A DNA stretch of 64,000 nucleotides. Source: Pseudomonas synxantha BG33R. Lineage in GTDB: Bacteria > Pseudomonadota > Gammaproteobacteria > Pseudomonadales > Pseudomonadaceae. The notes beneath the pieces were generated by a model. It ran no database searches and had not been told where the DNA came from. It was given only the letters and a program-made list of their open reading frames with translations. Below, piece after piece: positions 9,309 to 18,483 of the stretch. Position 1 is the stretch's first letter; each line of letters starts with the position of its first letter. The stretch is taken from assembly GCF_000263715.2 (NCBI RefSeq), contig NZ_CM001514.1, positions 5,766,498 through 5,830,497 on the forward strand, in the 5' to 3' direction. Made by a program: the position numbers and the translations under genes.

Positions 9309-11123
9309 TTACAAAGCCTTCGGCTGGAGCGCAGTCCATTCATCAATGGGGCCACGGTTATTGATAAACGTGCCTCCACCGAACTTCACCGCTAATTTAT
9401 TCACAGCATTCAAGGCCGTGGTGACCGCACCTTCCGCCCAACCGCCAGTAAAGGACGCATCATCCCCGGCAAGAATGAACCCGTCGGGATTCGCCTCATG
9501 CACACCGTTCATGAATTGCGAAAATAACAGACGCTGGTACTCATAATGCCCCGGCAAGTTGATTTTGAATGCGCCGAGGTAAAACGGTTGCTCTTCCCAG
9601 TTGATTTCGGAAAAGGGATCAGTCATACCGAACTCAGCAGCCAGGTTCAATTGATGGGGGGCATATAACGAATCCAGCATGCTTGTGCATAACTGCACAT
9701 GAGACGGCAAAGGTGCATCGCGATCTCCCAGGAACTTGCTGCTGTCTTCATTCCAGGTGTAAGACAGATACACCCCGCTTCCTCTGTGCGCGCCTTGACT
9801 GGGACCGTAGTCCAAAAGGTAGGTACTACGAGTGATACGGTCCGATACCGTCACACTCATTCGGTATTGCTGATCGGCACCAAGGTCCGTCCAGAAAGGC
9901 CGTTTGGTCTGCGCGAACACTTTCGCCGACCGCATGTAATGGGTATACATCACCGCCTCCCACTCTTGGGGAGACAGAAGATCACTCATTTGGTTAAAGC
10001 AGGTGGCACCGTTCATATAGCGGAACTTGTCCAGTATCCGCTTATGGGGTGTATAAACCACTGCGGGAAAAGTGTATTGCTGGATGACTCCCTGGTTATG
10101 ATCAAAAATCCCGACATCGAAATGGCCATCAGGACGCCGTATGATTTGCCGCACCTCCTGCTTGAACACCTGGGGAATAACTCGGGTGCTCAAGTCCATC
10201 ACGGTAGTGCCTGCTGGCCAATGAGCCATCGTATCGCCCAATGTTGTCGGGCTGCGCGTCCACAGCCGCCAAGGCAACTCGCTGGAACCGTCATACATCA
10301 ACTTATGGTTGGCATCCAGGCCGGTGTACAAAACCCGCAAGACCTCTAGAAAGCAGGCTCCGAAGCCAGCGTTGAAACCGCCCGTACCGAAGCCGACCAG
10401 GCCGAACCGGTCAATCTCCTCACGGCTCCAGCCAGCTTTTTCCACAATGGCGGTAAAAAAACTGAGATTGTCCCAATCCGCGTCCAGAAGGGCATTCCAG
10501 AGTGTCTTGATCTTCGCCTGATCAAGGGTCCCCTCTGACATTGCCGCTTCCATTTCCGCGAATCTGATCGGATCCTGGTACAAAAAGGCGCCGAACTTTT
10601 GTTGGATACTGGCATATTCGGGCGGCAGATTATTGCCTTCGAAATAGACCTGGTCGCCCTTGTAGTCCACCACAGTACTGGGCGTTGCAGATGTACCTGC
10701 GCTGGGGAAATCCGTCGAGTTGGCCATCATGCCAACTTTGTCAAAATAGTGCATCAATGCCTTACCGGACACCGGAAAGCGCATAGCGCCCAACTCGCAG
10801 ATAACACTGTTATTGGGGTCTTGGGGGTCGCCTGCTACATGGGAATGGAAGCGCCCGCCAATGCGATCGCTGGCCTCCACCACCACGGGATGCAAACCCA
10901 ATCGCATGGCCTCATAAGCCGCCACCATACCGGCGACGCCACCGCCCACAATCAATACCTGGCGACCGAACTGTGCGCTGCAAACGTTCCACAACGGCGC
11001 ACCGTTGTTGGCCGCATGATCGAGGAAACGGCCATAGTGAAAGGGAAAGTCCGGAACAAGTGCGCTGACGTCATTGGCCAGCAACCGCACCTCACCTTGG
11101 GTGCGCGAAGGAATAGCAGTCAT
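9309..11123 (-). CDS. L-amino-acid oxidase / monooxygenase-type flavoenzyme, copy 1
   Basis: 604-aa flavoprotein of the monoamine-oxidase fold. The dinucleotide motif VLIVGGGVAGMVAAYEAMRLG lies near residues 52-72. Then come CELGAMRFPVSGKALMHYFDK, GFGTGGFNAGFGACFLEVLRV, the YMRSAKVFAQTKRPFWTD segment and the C-terminal FAD contact GFILAGDDASFTGGWAEGA. These match the L-phenylalanine/L-tryptophan 2-monooxygenase and L-lysine oxidase/monooxygenase group of Pseudomonas. Such enzymes convert an L-amino acid to a keto acid, ammonia and H2O2, or to an amide and CO2; the sequence does not tell me which or on what substrate. GAGGAC 7 bases upstream supports the start. No Tat or Sec signal is visible. 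It converges on the LodA-like/flavoprotein pair and is paralogous to 16393-18210. Confidence 0.8.
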   Translation of the reverse strand: MTAIPSRTQGEVRLLANDVSALVPDFPFHYGRFLDHAANNGAPLWNVCSAQFGRQVLIVGGGVAGMVAAYEAMRLGLHPVVVEASDRIGGRFHSHVAGDPQDPNNSVICELGAMRFPVSGKALMHYFDKVGMMANSTDFPSAGTSATPSTVVDYKGDQVYFEGNNLPPEYASIQQKFGAFLYQDPIRFAEMEAAMSEGTLDQAKIKTLWNALLDADWDNLSFFTAIVEKAGWSREEIDRFGLVGFGTGGFNAGFGACFLEVLRVLYTGLDANHKLMYDGSSELPWRLWTRSPTTLGDTMAHWPAGTTVMDLSTRVIPQVFKQEVRQIIRRPDGHFDVGIFDHNQGVIQQYTFPAVVYTPHKRILDKFRYMNGATCFNQMSDLLSPQEWEAVMYTHYMRSAKVFAQTKRPFWTDLGADQQYRMSVTVSDRITRSTYLLDYGPSQGAHRGSGVYLSYTWNEDSSKFLGDRDAPLPSHVQLCTSMLDSLYAPHQLNLAAEFGMTDPFSEINWEEQPFYLGAFKINLPGHYEYQRLLFSQFMNGVHEANPDGFILAGDDASFTGGWAEGAVTTALNAVNKLAVKFGGGTFINNRGPIDEWTALQPKAL

Positions 11124-11798
11124 GTTGAGTGTCCTCAGTGTTCAGGAGGGGACGTTCATCTACCGCTCAATCGCGATAATGACGACGCGCTTGATCATCA
11201 GCGCAGATATCTGCTGGGAACAATTAACATGACGTTTAAGATATGAGCCAATCCAAGGATTTGACGCCATCAATTAAGCTGCGAGGATGTCACGCATAAG
11301 TAACAGCAATGGACGGTCTGAAGTACTCACCGATTTTTGCAGGCCTCGTTGCCCAAGGTTCAAAAAATCAAACTCGGTCGAATAATCAGACCTTGGGGGC
11401 ACTTAACTCACATCACGGACGCAGTTCCCCCATTCTCAACAACCGTTTTCGCACCATCCAAAGGTTCGACAAGGCAGATAGCGTGGCCTGTTACGCGATG
11501 TTTACGTTTGCCAGCGTACTCGGCATCGGCGAAGGACATCTGTTTCATCGAGGCTCAATCGCGTTAGAGGTATGCACTTCACCAAACCTGGAAGTCTTTT
11601 TCAGAGTTCCCTCAACTCATAAAAAACATAAAATTTCATTTAAAAATATAAAATCAAAATAATTAAACAAATAAGTTCTTACACAAACCCCATTGGACTT
11701 ACTGACTATTCGAGTTACCAATAATTTCTCGGCGTATAACTCACCGTGCAACGTCCATTACTGCATTCATGATACTGACGTCCATCAGGAGATACCGC
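11124..11798. promoter_or_regulatory. Divergent promoter region between amino-acid oxidase 1 and LodA-like copy 2
   Basis: About 675 bases with no supported gene. The last 170 bases are AT-rich. They contain AAACAAATAAGTTCTTAC at 11665-11682, nearly identical to a stretch 130 bases before the first LodA-like gene. Open frames here (for example around 11309-11662) have no recognisable protein character. Promoters for both flanking genes must lie here. Confidence 0.45.
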
Positions 11799-13979
11799 AT
11801 GACATTGATTAGTGAAGTAACTGCTCTGTGTAATCGCCTGGCCTCAGGCGGCTGGCATAACTTGCTGCTGCACCACGGCCTCGACATACTGGCCCCCTCG
11901 CTTGAACATGAGCTTCGCAAACCTCTGCGAATCGATAGGTCCCAATCGGGGTTCGAGGATTTCTGCGCGACAGCCACGCGCGGTATCGAACCTGGCGTGC
12001 CTGCGCAGAGCCTGCTGTACCACGCACTGGCCAACCCGAACGTGGCGCAAGATGCACTGGGAAATCCACTACAGACGTACCCCACCCCCGCTGAATTGGA
12101 AACCGTGCTGAACTGGGTTTATGCCATAGAACCGCCCAGCATCGAACAACTCAAAGAACGCGCTCAAGGTGCACCGCTGGCGGTTGTCGTGTTTGCCTAC
12201 GAATATCGCCCCGCCCCCGATACCGTTCACAAAACCCATGCAGACCTGTGCTTTTCGCGAACCGGCGTATCACGGGTGGGCACAGCCCCTGCTCTTTATG
12301 ACGCACAGCGCCGAGGCTTTTTACCTTTCATTGAGGGTGATGACCATGGCATCCGTGTTTTACCCGCACGCTACAGTGCCTACGTGGCGATCCAGCGCAA
12401 GGGGAACCTTGCAAGCTTCGGCCCAATGCGCTTTACCCAGGATGACGACACGCGGGACTTCTGGGTGCCTCTGCATAAACTGTTCAATGGCGACGAATGC
12501 ATCGCAGGGATGCACCTGGACGTTGAACTTCAGGCCTGTCACAAGAATGAAAAATTGCGTCGTATTCACACCTATCTGGGGGCAGACTCAGGCTGGGGCG
12601 AACCCGATATCAGTCATCCGCCATTCGTAATGACAGAAGGGCTTGCGCGATGGCTTGAAGAAGACCGTTACGGAGCAGGCTTGCTCTGCGCCCTCGCTCA
12701 TAACCGCCTGGTTGAGCCCGCACATTACCTGGATAAACCGCTGACGTTCAGAGTGCCCGCGCGCCCCGATCTGGTGGAATCGAGCATGGTGCTATTTCCT
12801 GGCGCCCCCCAATTTGTGCATCTGCGCCATGAGGTGGACGCCGACGGTAACGTCGTTGACCTCAATCAACAAGCCGACATGATGGATGAACTGCGCAAAG
12901 GCAGCTACAACGCGCAGCACTATCTGGACTTTACGGCAGACGGTTCGATCAATAGTCAGTGCGTTGCGCTGGATAACAGCATTCCCAGACGCATTGCCGC
13001 GTATTCACTATTGTGTGCGCCGGACTTTTATCCGCTGTGTACTCAACGCCGTCTGAGTGACTGGTTAGACAGTTTGCCTATCGAGGATGCGAGGGAAATT
13101 TTTCCAGTGCCTCCCAGGTGCTTGTCCGACAACCGCATGCCCGCCAACATCCAATCATTTGCGTCTTCCTTTGACAAAGATGATGTCGGGATCACGGCGA
13201 TTGTTGCGCAAAACTCATATGCAGATACCTCCTTCCCAATCGGACCGAAGGTCGCTTCAGCACAACGTGCGTCATGCCTGCCAGATGCCGCCGCCGGAAC
13301 GTTCGCCCCTGGCTGGGATACCGGCCTGGATACCAATGAAGATGAGTTACTGCACTTGGCAGCCTACACACTAGGCAGCCCGTTTCCCGAAGATGCCAAG
13401 CTCTGCGCCGCGCGTAGCTCATACTGGCCTGCCGTGGCGCCTGACTCGGCACAGGAATTTGAGTCTTCCAATGGCCAAACCATCAAGCCGATGCTGGACA
13501 CCGAAATCGGCTTGAATGGTGGATTATCCTGGGACGGTATCACGCCCCCCAAGCATTACATCAATAATGAAAAATCTTACATCTCATATACATCATATCT
13601 ATATGGCGACTACACACAGAACGCACTGAACGGAAAGTTCACCTTGGCGCTCACTGGCAAAGTTAACAGCCAGGAATATCAACAGCGTGTTTATGCATTA
13701 TGGCAAGTGCGTCGCTCGATGGGCCCTGCTTATCAAAAGTGGAGAGTGACGTCATTTCGAGTTGCAACCAACGACGATCTTCAGCAGGTTAAGGCCGACG
13801 CAAAACCCGTCGATATTACAAACGCAAGCGTATATCGATTTGAACTGACCCGCAGTCAGCTTTCCCCCTCCAGCGCGTTCGACAAAGTGGACGTAGCCGT
13901 GATGGACACCCTGACGTTCCTCGTATGGCCACAATGTATATTACGAAAACAGGCAGCACAGCCCTGGAAACGAATCTGA
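11799..13979 (+). CDS. LodA-like putative quinoprotein oxidase, copy 2 (family uncertain)
   Basis: 726-aa paralogue of the protein at 5373-7574, similar over its whole length from MTLISEVTALCNRLASGGWHN to the LVWPQCILRKQAAQPWKR end. The start is set by alignment with copy 1 and by AGGAG 7 bases upstream; an in-frame ATG ten codons earlier has no ribosome site. The candidate cofactor residues are conserved: APGWD, then LCAARSSYWPAVAPDS with Cys536 and Trp543. Unlike copy 1 it has no intact flavoprotein partner: only a short C-terminal remnant of one follows. If the FAD protein is a maturation factor, this copy must depend on the one at 7596-8633 or be inactive. No signal peptide is apparent. 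Confidence 0.5.
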   Translation: MTLISEVTALCNRLASGGWHNLLLHHGLDILAPSLEHELRKPLRIDRSQSGFEDFCATATRGIEPGVPAQSLLYHALANPNVAQDALGNPLQTYPTPAELETVLNWVYAIEPPSIEQLKERAQGAPLAVVVFAYEYRPAPDTVHKTHADLCFSRTGVSRVGTAPALYDAQRRGFLPFIEGDDHGIRVLPARYSAYVAIQRKGNLASFGPMRFTQDDDTRDFWVPLHKLFNGDECIAGMHLDVELQACHKNEKLRRIHTYLGADSGWGEPDISHPPFVMTEGLARWLEEDRYGAGLLCALAHNRLVEPAHYLDKPLTFRVPARPDLVESSMVLFPGAPQFVHLRHEVDADGNVVDLNQQADMMDELRKGSYNAQHYLDFTADGSINSQCVALDNSIPRRIAAYSLLCAPDFYPLCTQRRLSDWLDSLPIEDAREIFPVPPRCLSDNRMPANIQSFASSFDKDDVGITAIVAQNSYADTSFPIGPKVASAQRASCLPDAAAGTFAPGWDTGLDTNEDELLHLAAYTLGSPFPEDAKLCAARSSYWPAVAPDSAQEFESSNGQTIKPMLDTEIGLNGGLSWDGITPPKHYINNEKSYISYTSYLYGDYTQNALNGKFTLALTGKVNSQEYQQRVYALWQVRRSMGPAYQKWRVTSFRVATNDDLQQVKADAKPVDITNASVYRFELTRSQLSPSSAFDKVDVAVMDTLTFLVWPQCILRKQAAQPWKRI

Positions 13980-13982
13980 TGC

Positions 13983-14058
13983 TTGAGTGACGCTGCATAC
14001 CGCGACGTAACAAGGATGCGCGAACTGTATGAAACGCATCCTTTCTCTCCTTCATGGC
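13983..14058 (+). pseudogene. Remnant of a second LodB-like flavoprotein gene (last ~25 codons)
   Basis: The translation AYRDVTRMRELYETHPFSPSWL matches the C-terminus of the intact flavoprotein (FEKDVRKMHEFYAAHPFAPHWL). The first ~320 codons are missing. The remnant follows the LodA-like copy 2 stop by 3 bases, and similarity ends just before the traX stop codon. It shows that copy 2 once had its own partner gene, lost by a deletion that left only the tail. Confidence 0.75.
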
Positions 14059-14071
14059 TAACAAGACATCG

Positions 14072-14800
14072 TCACTCAATAACCAGACGAACCGCCAGTA
14101 GCAATAGAAAGTGTACCGGATACAACGCGTATGCCCAACGCCGCATCGGGGGCGGTGAAAACTGGCGGGCCTGACGCAACAGATGCACACCTGCCAGAGG
14201 AGCAATCAAGCAGGTCGCCAAGCCCGCCAGCGCGACCTGCGTGCCGCTACCGAGCAAGATCTGCCATTGATTGGCGGCGACACATACCAACCCCGGCAAC
14301 ATGCTGAAATACCACGGCCGATGAAATACCAATAACGTCGCCATCGGCAGCAATACACCAAAGAATCCGAACATCAACTGCGCACTGAACACCTCAGCAA
14401 TTACCAGCGCGATCAGCGCCAATCCTCGATCAATAAACGTCTTCTGCTGCCACCCTCGCGCAACCAACAGACCCAATGCCAAGGTGGGCAGCACGTTCAA
14501 CGTATCGGCATCCTCGATAAACATCCGATAGGGCACTTCACTGATCACACTGAACAGCAACAGCCAGCCCAAGTAGCGCCACTGGCCGCTCACCGGCAGA
14601 TTCCTGGTCCGATGCAAATTGGCTGCAATCGCCAGGCAAAACCACGGGAACGCCAGGCGCCCCGGCACGTACAGGCCGTCCAGGCTCAAACCGACATAGC
14701 GCAAATGGTCCAGTACCATGCTCAGCAGCGCCAGCCACTTGAGCAGATCCAGTGCGCCATCGCGGACGCGTCCGACAGCCAACGTTTGTGTACCGTGCAT
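14072..14800 (-). CDS. TraX family membrane protein
   Basis: About 242 aa with multiple hydrophobic helices and the TraX-family opening DGALDLLKWLALLSMVLDHL. The C-terminal YALYPVHFLLLLAVR is also typical. Chromosomal TraX proteins belong to the acyltransferase-3-like membrane group; F-plasmid TraX acetylates pilin, but the role of chromosomal copies is not known to me. The start at 14800 follows GGGGA; an ATG at 14821 would add seven residues. The gene next to it is ltaE, transcribed divergently. This pair interrupts the accessory module and may belong to the original chromosome. Confidence 0.8.
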   Translation of the reverse strand: MHGTQTLAVGRVRDGALDLLKWLALLSMVLDHLRYVGLSLDGLYVPGRLAFPWFCLAIAANLHRTRNLPVSGQWRYLGWLLLFSVISEVPYRMFIEDADTLNVLPTLALGLLVARGWQQKTFIDRGLALIALVIAEVFSAQLMFGFFGVLLPMATLLVFHRPWYFSMLPGLVCVAANQWQILLGSGTQVALAGLATCLIAPLAGVHLLRQARQFSPPPMRRWAYALYPVHFLLLLAVRLVIE

Positions 14801-14890
14801 AATTCCCCAGTGACTTTGCATTTACAGTGCGTGCGCACCCGCGACAATCTTGGTTACAGTGCGCACCAACATCGACCACAGGAATGGGCC

Positions 14891-15931
14891 ATGACCGACA
14901 AGAGCCAACAATTCGCCAGCGACAACTATTCCGGCATCTGTCCGGAAGCCTGGGCCGCCATGGAACAAGCCAACCACGGACATCAACGCGCCTACGGTGA
15001 TGACGAGTGGACCCACCGCGCCGCCGACGGTTTCCGCAATTTGTTCGAAACCGACTGCGAAGTGTTCTTCGCCTTCAACGGCACCGCCGCCAACTCCCTG
15101 GCACTGTCCTCGCTGTGCCAGAGCTACCATAGCGTGATTTGCTCGGAAACCGCCCACGTTGAAACCGACGAATGCGGCGCACCGGAGTTTTTCTCCAATG
15201 GCTCCAAGCTGCTCACTGCACGCACCGAGAACGGCAAGCTGACCCCGGAATCGATCCGCGAGATCGCCCTCAAGCGCCAGGACATCCACTACCCCAAACC
15301 GCGTGTGGTCACCCTGACCCAAGCCACCGAAGTGGGCAGCGTGTACACCCCGCAAGAAATCCGCGCCATCAGCGCCACGTGCAAAGAGCTGGGCCTGAAC
15401 CTGCACATGGACGGTGCCCGCTTCTCCAACGCCTGCGCGTTCCTGGGCTGCTCACCGGCCGACCTGACCTGGAAGGCCGGGGTGGACGTGCTGTGCTTTG
15501 GCGGCACCAAGAACGGCATGGCGGTAGGTGAGGCCATCCTGTTCTTCAACCACAAACTGGCCGAAGATTTCGATTACCGCTGCAAACAGGCCGGCCAGTT
15601 GGCATCCAAGATGCGCTTCCTGTCTGCCCCATGGGTAGGCTTGCTGGAAAACGATGCCTGGCTCAAGCACGCACGCCATGCCAACCACTGCGCGCAATTG
15701 CTCAGCAGCCTGGTTGCGGACATCCCCGGCGTGGAATTGATGTTCCCTGTGCAAGCCAACGGCGTGTTCCTGCAGCTCTCGGAACCCGCCATTGCAGGGC
15801 TTACAGCCAAGGGTTGGCGCTTCTACACCTTTATCGGCAAAGGTGGCGCGCGATTCATGTGCGCGTGGGACACAGAAGAAGAGCGCGTAAGAGAATTAGC
15901 CGCCGATATCAGGGAAGTCATGAGGGCTTAA
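14891..15931 (+). CDS. ltaE: Low-specificity L-threonine aldolase
   Basis: 346-aa PLP enzyme cleaving L-threonine or allo-threonine to glycine and acetaldehyde. The PLP-binding lysine is in DVLCFGGTKNGMAVGEA, and the active-site segment LHMDGARFSNA is present. Length and motifs fit the Pseudomonas enzyme. It stands alone, divergent from traX. Its product glycine joins the pool made from betaine, which fits its position near glyA and the sox genes. Confidence 0.93.
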   Translation: MTDKSQQFASDNYSGICPEAWAAMEQANHGHQRAYGDDEWTHRAADGFRNLFETDCEVFFAFNGTAANSLALSSLCQSYHSVICSETAHVETDECGAPEFFSNGSKLLTARTENGKLTPESIREIALKRQDIHYPKPRVVTLTQATEVGSVYTPQEIRAISATCKELGLNLHMDGARFSNACAFLGCSPADLTWKAGVDVLCFGGTKNGMAVGEAILFFNHKLAEDFDYRCKQAGQLASKMRFLSAPWVGLLENDAWLKHARHANHCAQLLSSLVADIPGVELMFPVQANGVFLQLSEPAIAGLTAKGWRFYTFIGKGGARFMCAWDTEEERVRELAADIREVMRA

Positions 15932-16030
15932 CGTGGGAGTTCGGCCAGCGAGTAATGGCCGATTGCCGAGTCTGTTTTTTGATATTTCTGACAGCAGCAC
16001 GCTGGATCTTCGTTGACTAGCCTCTTGGAA

Positions 16031-16069
16031 CCCGGAAGGAAAACGCAGTGATATCTGCCGCCTTCCGGG
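16031..16069 (+). terminator. Hairpin downstream of ltaE
   Basis: CCCGGAAGG pairs with CCTTCCGGG around a loop of about 20 bases, a 9-bp perfect G+C-rich stem 100 bases after the ltaE stop. There is no strong T tract, so it could act as a terminator only weakly, or be a small repeat. Confidence 0.45.
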
Positions 16070-16124
16070 CTCGCTGCCCGCCGAATAACCGGCTGGAAAC
16101 GTGAATCCAATGGAGAGCTTAATC

Positions 16125-16325
16125 ATGGAATATCAAAGCAATGGCAATACCCTGCAAAGTGACGGCACCATCAGCACCACCGTTATCGACTGGGATGAAT
16201 TCAGAAAGTGCGCCAAAGTCGGAGATACCATCCGCGAGCCATCGAAGACGTTGAGGATTTACGAAAAAGTCTATGAATTGACAGCACAAGGCCAGCACTT
16301 CGTCGTCCATATTTACGCCCAATAA
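16125..16325 (+). CDS. Small hypothetical protein (66 aa)
   Basis: I do not recognise this protein. GGAGAGC lies 8 bases before the ATG and the frame ends TAA. The translation (MEYQSNGNTLQSDGTISTTV then IDWDEFRKCAKVGDTI) is soluble, mixed in composition and not obviously a shadow of another gene. It lies in the gap between ltaE and the second amino-acid oxidase, outside any operon. It may be a real small gene. Confidence 0.5.
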   Translation: MEYQSNGNTLQSDGTISTTVIDWDEFRKCAKVGDTIREPSKTLRIYEKVYELTAQGQHFVVHIYAQ

Positions 16326-16392
16326 TCCTGTTAACGCCCAGGGCCCGCGCCGAAGACTCATGACCTCCGACGCGGTACTGACCATCGCTTAC

Positions 16393-18210
16393 CTACAATG
16401 CCTTCGGCTGGAGCGCCGTCCAATCGTCAATGGGGCCGCGGTTATTGATAAAGGTGCCTCCACCGAACTTCACCGCCAGCTTGTTAACCGCGTTCAGCGC
16501 AGTGGTCACCGCGCCTTCCGCCCATCCGCCGGTAAAGGACACATCATCCCCTGCAAGAATGAACCCATCGGGATTCTCGCTATGCACACCGTTCATGAAC
16601 TGTGAAAACAACAGGCGCTGGTATTCGTACTGCCCCGGCAGGTTCATCTTGAAAGCACATAGAAAAAACGGCTGCTCTTCCCAGTTGATTTCGACAAATG
16701 GATCGGTCATGCCGAACTCTGCGGCAAGGTCCAACTGATGATGGGCATACACCGAATCCAGCAAGGTCGAACATACCGCCACATGGGACGGCAACGGCGC
16801 GACGCGATCACCCAGGAACTTGAGACTGTCGTCATTCCAGGTGTAAGACAAAAACATTCCGCTGCCCCTGTAGGCACCGTGACTCGCAGCGTAGTCCAGC
16901 AGGTAGGTGCCTCGGGTAATACGGTCCGATAACGTCACACTCATCCGGTATTGTTGGTCCACACCCACATCGGTCCAGAAGGGCTTCTTGGTCTGGGCAA
17001 AGATTTTGGCCGACTGCATGTAATGGGTGTACATCACCGCTTCCCATTGTTTAGCAGACAGCAGGCCATTCATGAGATTGAAGCGTTCGGCACCGTCCAT
17101 ATAGCGGAACTTGTCCAGAATCCGTTTGTGGGGTGTATAGACCACGGCAGGGAAAGTGTATTGGTGGCTGCTTCCCAGGTTGTGATCAAAAATCCACACG
17201 TCGAACTGGCCGTCCGAGCGCCGCATGATCTGTCGCACCTCCTGCTTGAAAATCTGGGGAATGACCTGGGTGCTCAGGCTCTCGACGGTGGTACCTGCAG
17301 ACCAGTGGGCCATGCTGTCGCCCATCGCATCAGGGCTACGCCCCCACAGCCGGCAAGGCAGCTCGCTGGAACCGTCGTACATCAATTTATGGTTGGTATC
17401 CAGGCCGGTGTACAGCACTCGCAGCACCTCAAGAAAGCAGTTCGGATAGTCGGTATTCCACCCGCCCGTACCAAAACCGATCTGGCCAAACAGGTCGATG
17501 TCTTCGCGGCTCCAGCCAGCCTGCTCGACCATGGCAGCAAAAAAACTGAGATTGTCCCACCCTGCGTCAATAATCGCGTTCCACAGTGTCTTGATTTTCG
17601 CCTGATCAAGGCTGCCCTCGGACATTGCAGCTTCCATCTCACTGAACTTGATTGGGTCCTGCTCCAGGAAAACGTCGAACAACTTACGCTCAATTTCGGC
17701 ATATTCCTCGGGCAAGTTATCACCTTCGTAATAGACCTGGCGCTGCTGATAATCGACCAATGTGCTGGGGGTTGCGGGCGAACCGGGATTAGGAAAATCC
17801 GCCGAATTGGCCCTCATGTCGACCTTGTCGAAATAGTGCATCAACGCCTTGCCGGAAACGGGAAAACGCATGGCGCCCATCTCGCAGATGACACTGTTGG
17901 CTGGGTCTTTTGGATCGCCCGCCACATAGGAATAGAGTCGCCCGCCAATGCGGTCGCCAGCCTCCACTACCACAGGGTGCAAGCCCATGCGCATGGCTTC
18001 ATAAGCCGCGACAAGGCCGGCAACGCCCGCCCCGACGATCAGTACCTTGCTGCCCAGGGCACTACTGGAAACCTGCCCCAACGGCGTACCGTTGCTGGCA
18101 GCCTGATCAAGGAACCGGGCGTAATGAAAAGGGAAGTCTGGAACAAGTGCGGTGACATCGTTAGCCAGCAAGCGCACCGCGCCTTTAGTGCGGGAAGGAA
18201 TAGCAGACAT
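16393..18210 (-). CDS. L-amino-acid oxidase / monooxygenase-type flavoenzyme, copy 2
   Basis: 605-aa paralogue of 9309-11123, very similar from MSAIPSRTKGAVRLLANDV to the shared GGTFINNRGPID end and PKAL C-terminus. Motifs: VLIVGAGVAGLVAAYEAMRMG near residue 52, CEMGAMRFPVSGKALMHYFDK, GFGTGGWNTDYPNCFLEVLRV, YMQSAKIFAQTKKPFWTD and GFILAGDDVSFTGGWAEGA. It keeps the GFGTGGW.(S/T)D.PN form seen in Pseudomonas lysine oxidase/monooxygenase, where copy 1 reads GFGTGGFNAGFGA; the two copies may have different substrates. The start is chosen by alignment with copy 1 and AAGG 9 bases upstream. It is divergent from the NCS1 permease 273 bases away, which could share its regulation. Confidence 0.8.
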   Translation of the reverse strand: MSAIPSRTKGAVRLLANDVTALVPDFPFHYARFLDQAASNGTPLGQVSSSALGSKVLIVGAGVAGLVAAYEAMRMGLHPVVVEAGDRIGGRLYSYVAGDPKDPANSVICEMGAMRFPVSGKALMHYFDKVDMRANSADFPNPGSPATPSTLVDYQQRQVYYEGDNLPEEYAEIERKLFDVFLEQDPIKFSEMEAAMSEGSLDQAKIKTLWNAIIDAGWDNLSFFAAMVEQAGWSREDIDLFGQIGFGTGGWNTDYPNCFLEVLRVLYTGLDTNHKLMYDGSSELPCRLWGRSPDAMGDSMAHWSAGTTVESLSTQVIPQIFKQEVRQIMRRSDGQFDVWIFDHNLGSSHQYTFPAVVYTPHKRILDKFRYMDGAERFNLMNGLLSAKQWEAVMYTHYMQSAKIFAQTKKPFWTDVGVDQQYRMSVTLSDRITRGTYLLDYAASHGAYRGSGMFLSYTWNDDSLKFLGDRVAPLPSHVAVCSTLLDSVYAHHQLDLAAEFGMTDPFVEINWEEQPFFLCAFKMNLPGQYEYQRLLFSQFMNGVHSENPDGFILAGDDVSFTGGWAEGAVTTALNAVNKLAVKFGGGTFINNRGPIDDWTALQPKAL

Positions 18211-18483
18211 GTTGAGCATCCTTGGCAAGAAGAGGACGTCCACCTACTGCTTCACTGCGAAGGGCGACAACGACGAATTCAACTCTTAGCGTAGAAGATC
18301 GTAGGAATTGTCTCTATATCACTTCGAGATAAAAACGCCTCCCAAGGCAAACCTCACCTTTGCAAGGTCTTGCGCAATCAGTTCAGAAATTCCTGAAGTG
18401 ATTATTTACAAATACCGATTCAATTGTACTTTTGGTTGACAGACTCTTCGCCGATCACTCAATAAAAACAGACCGCGAAACCT

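Noticed and set aside
11309..11662. 117-codon frame in the spacer before LodA-like copy 2
   Set aside because: No ribosome site or known motif. It runs into the AT-rich promoter stretch and ends in Lys-rich low-complexity residues.
16951..18294. 447-codon plus-strand frame opposite the second amino-acid oxidase
   Set aside because: Shadow frame. The same kind of frame is present opposite copy 1 only in pieces.
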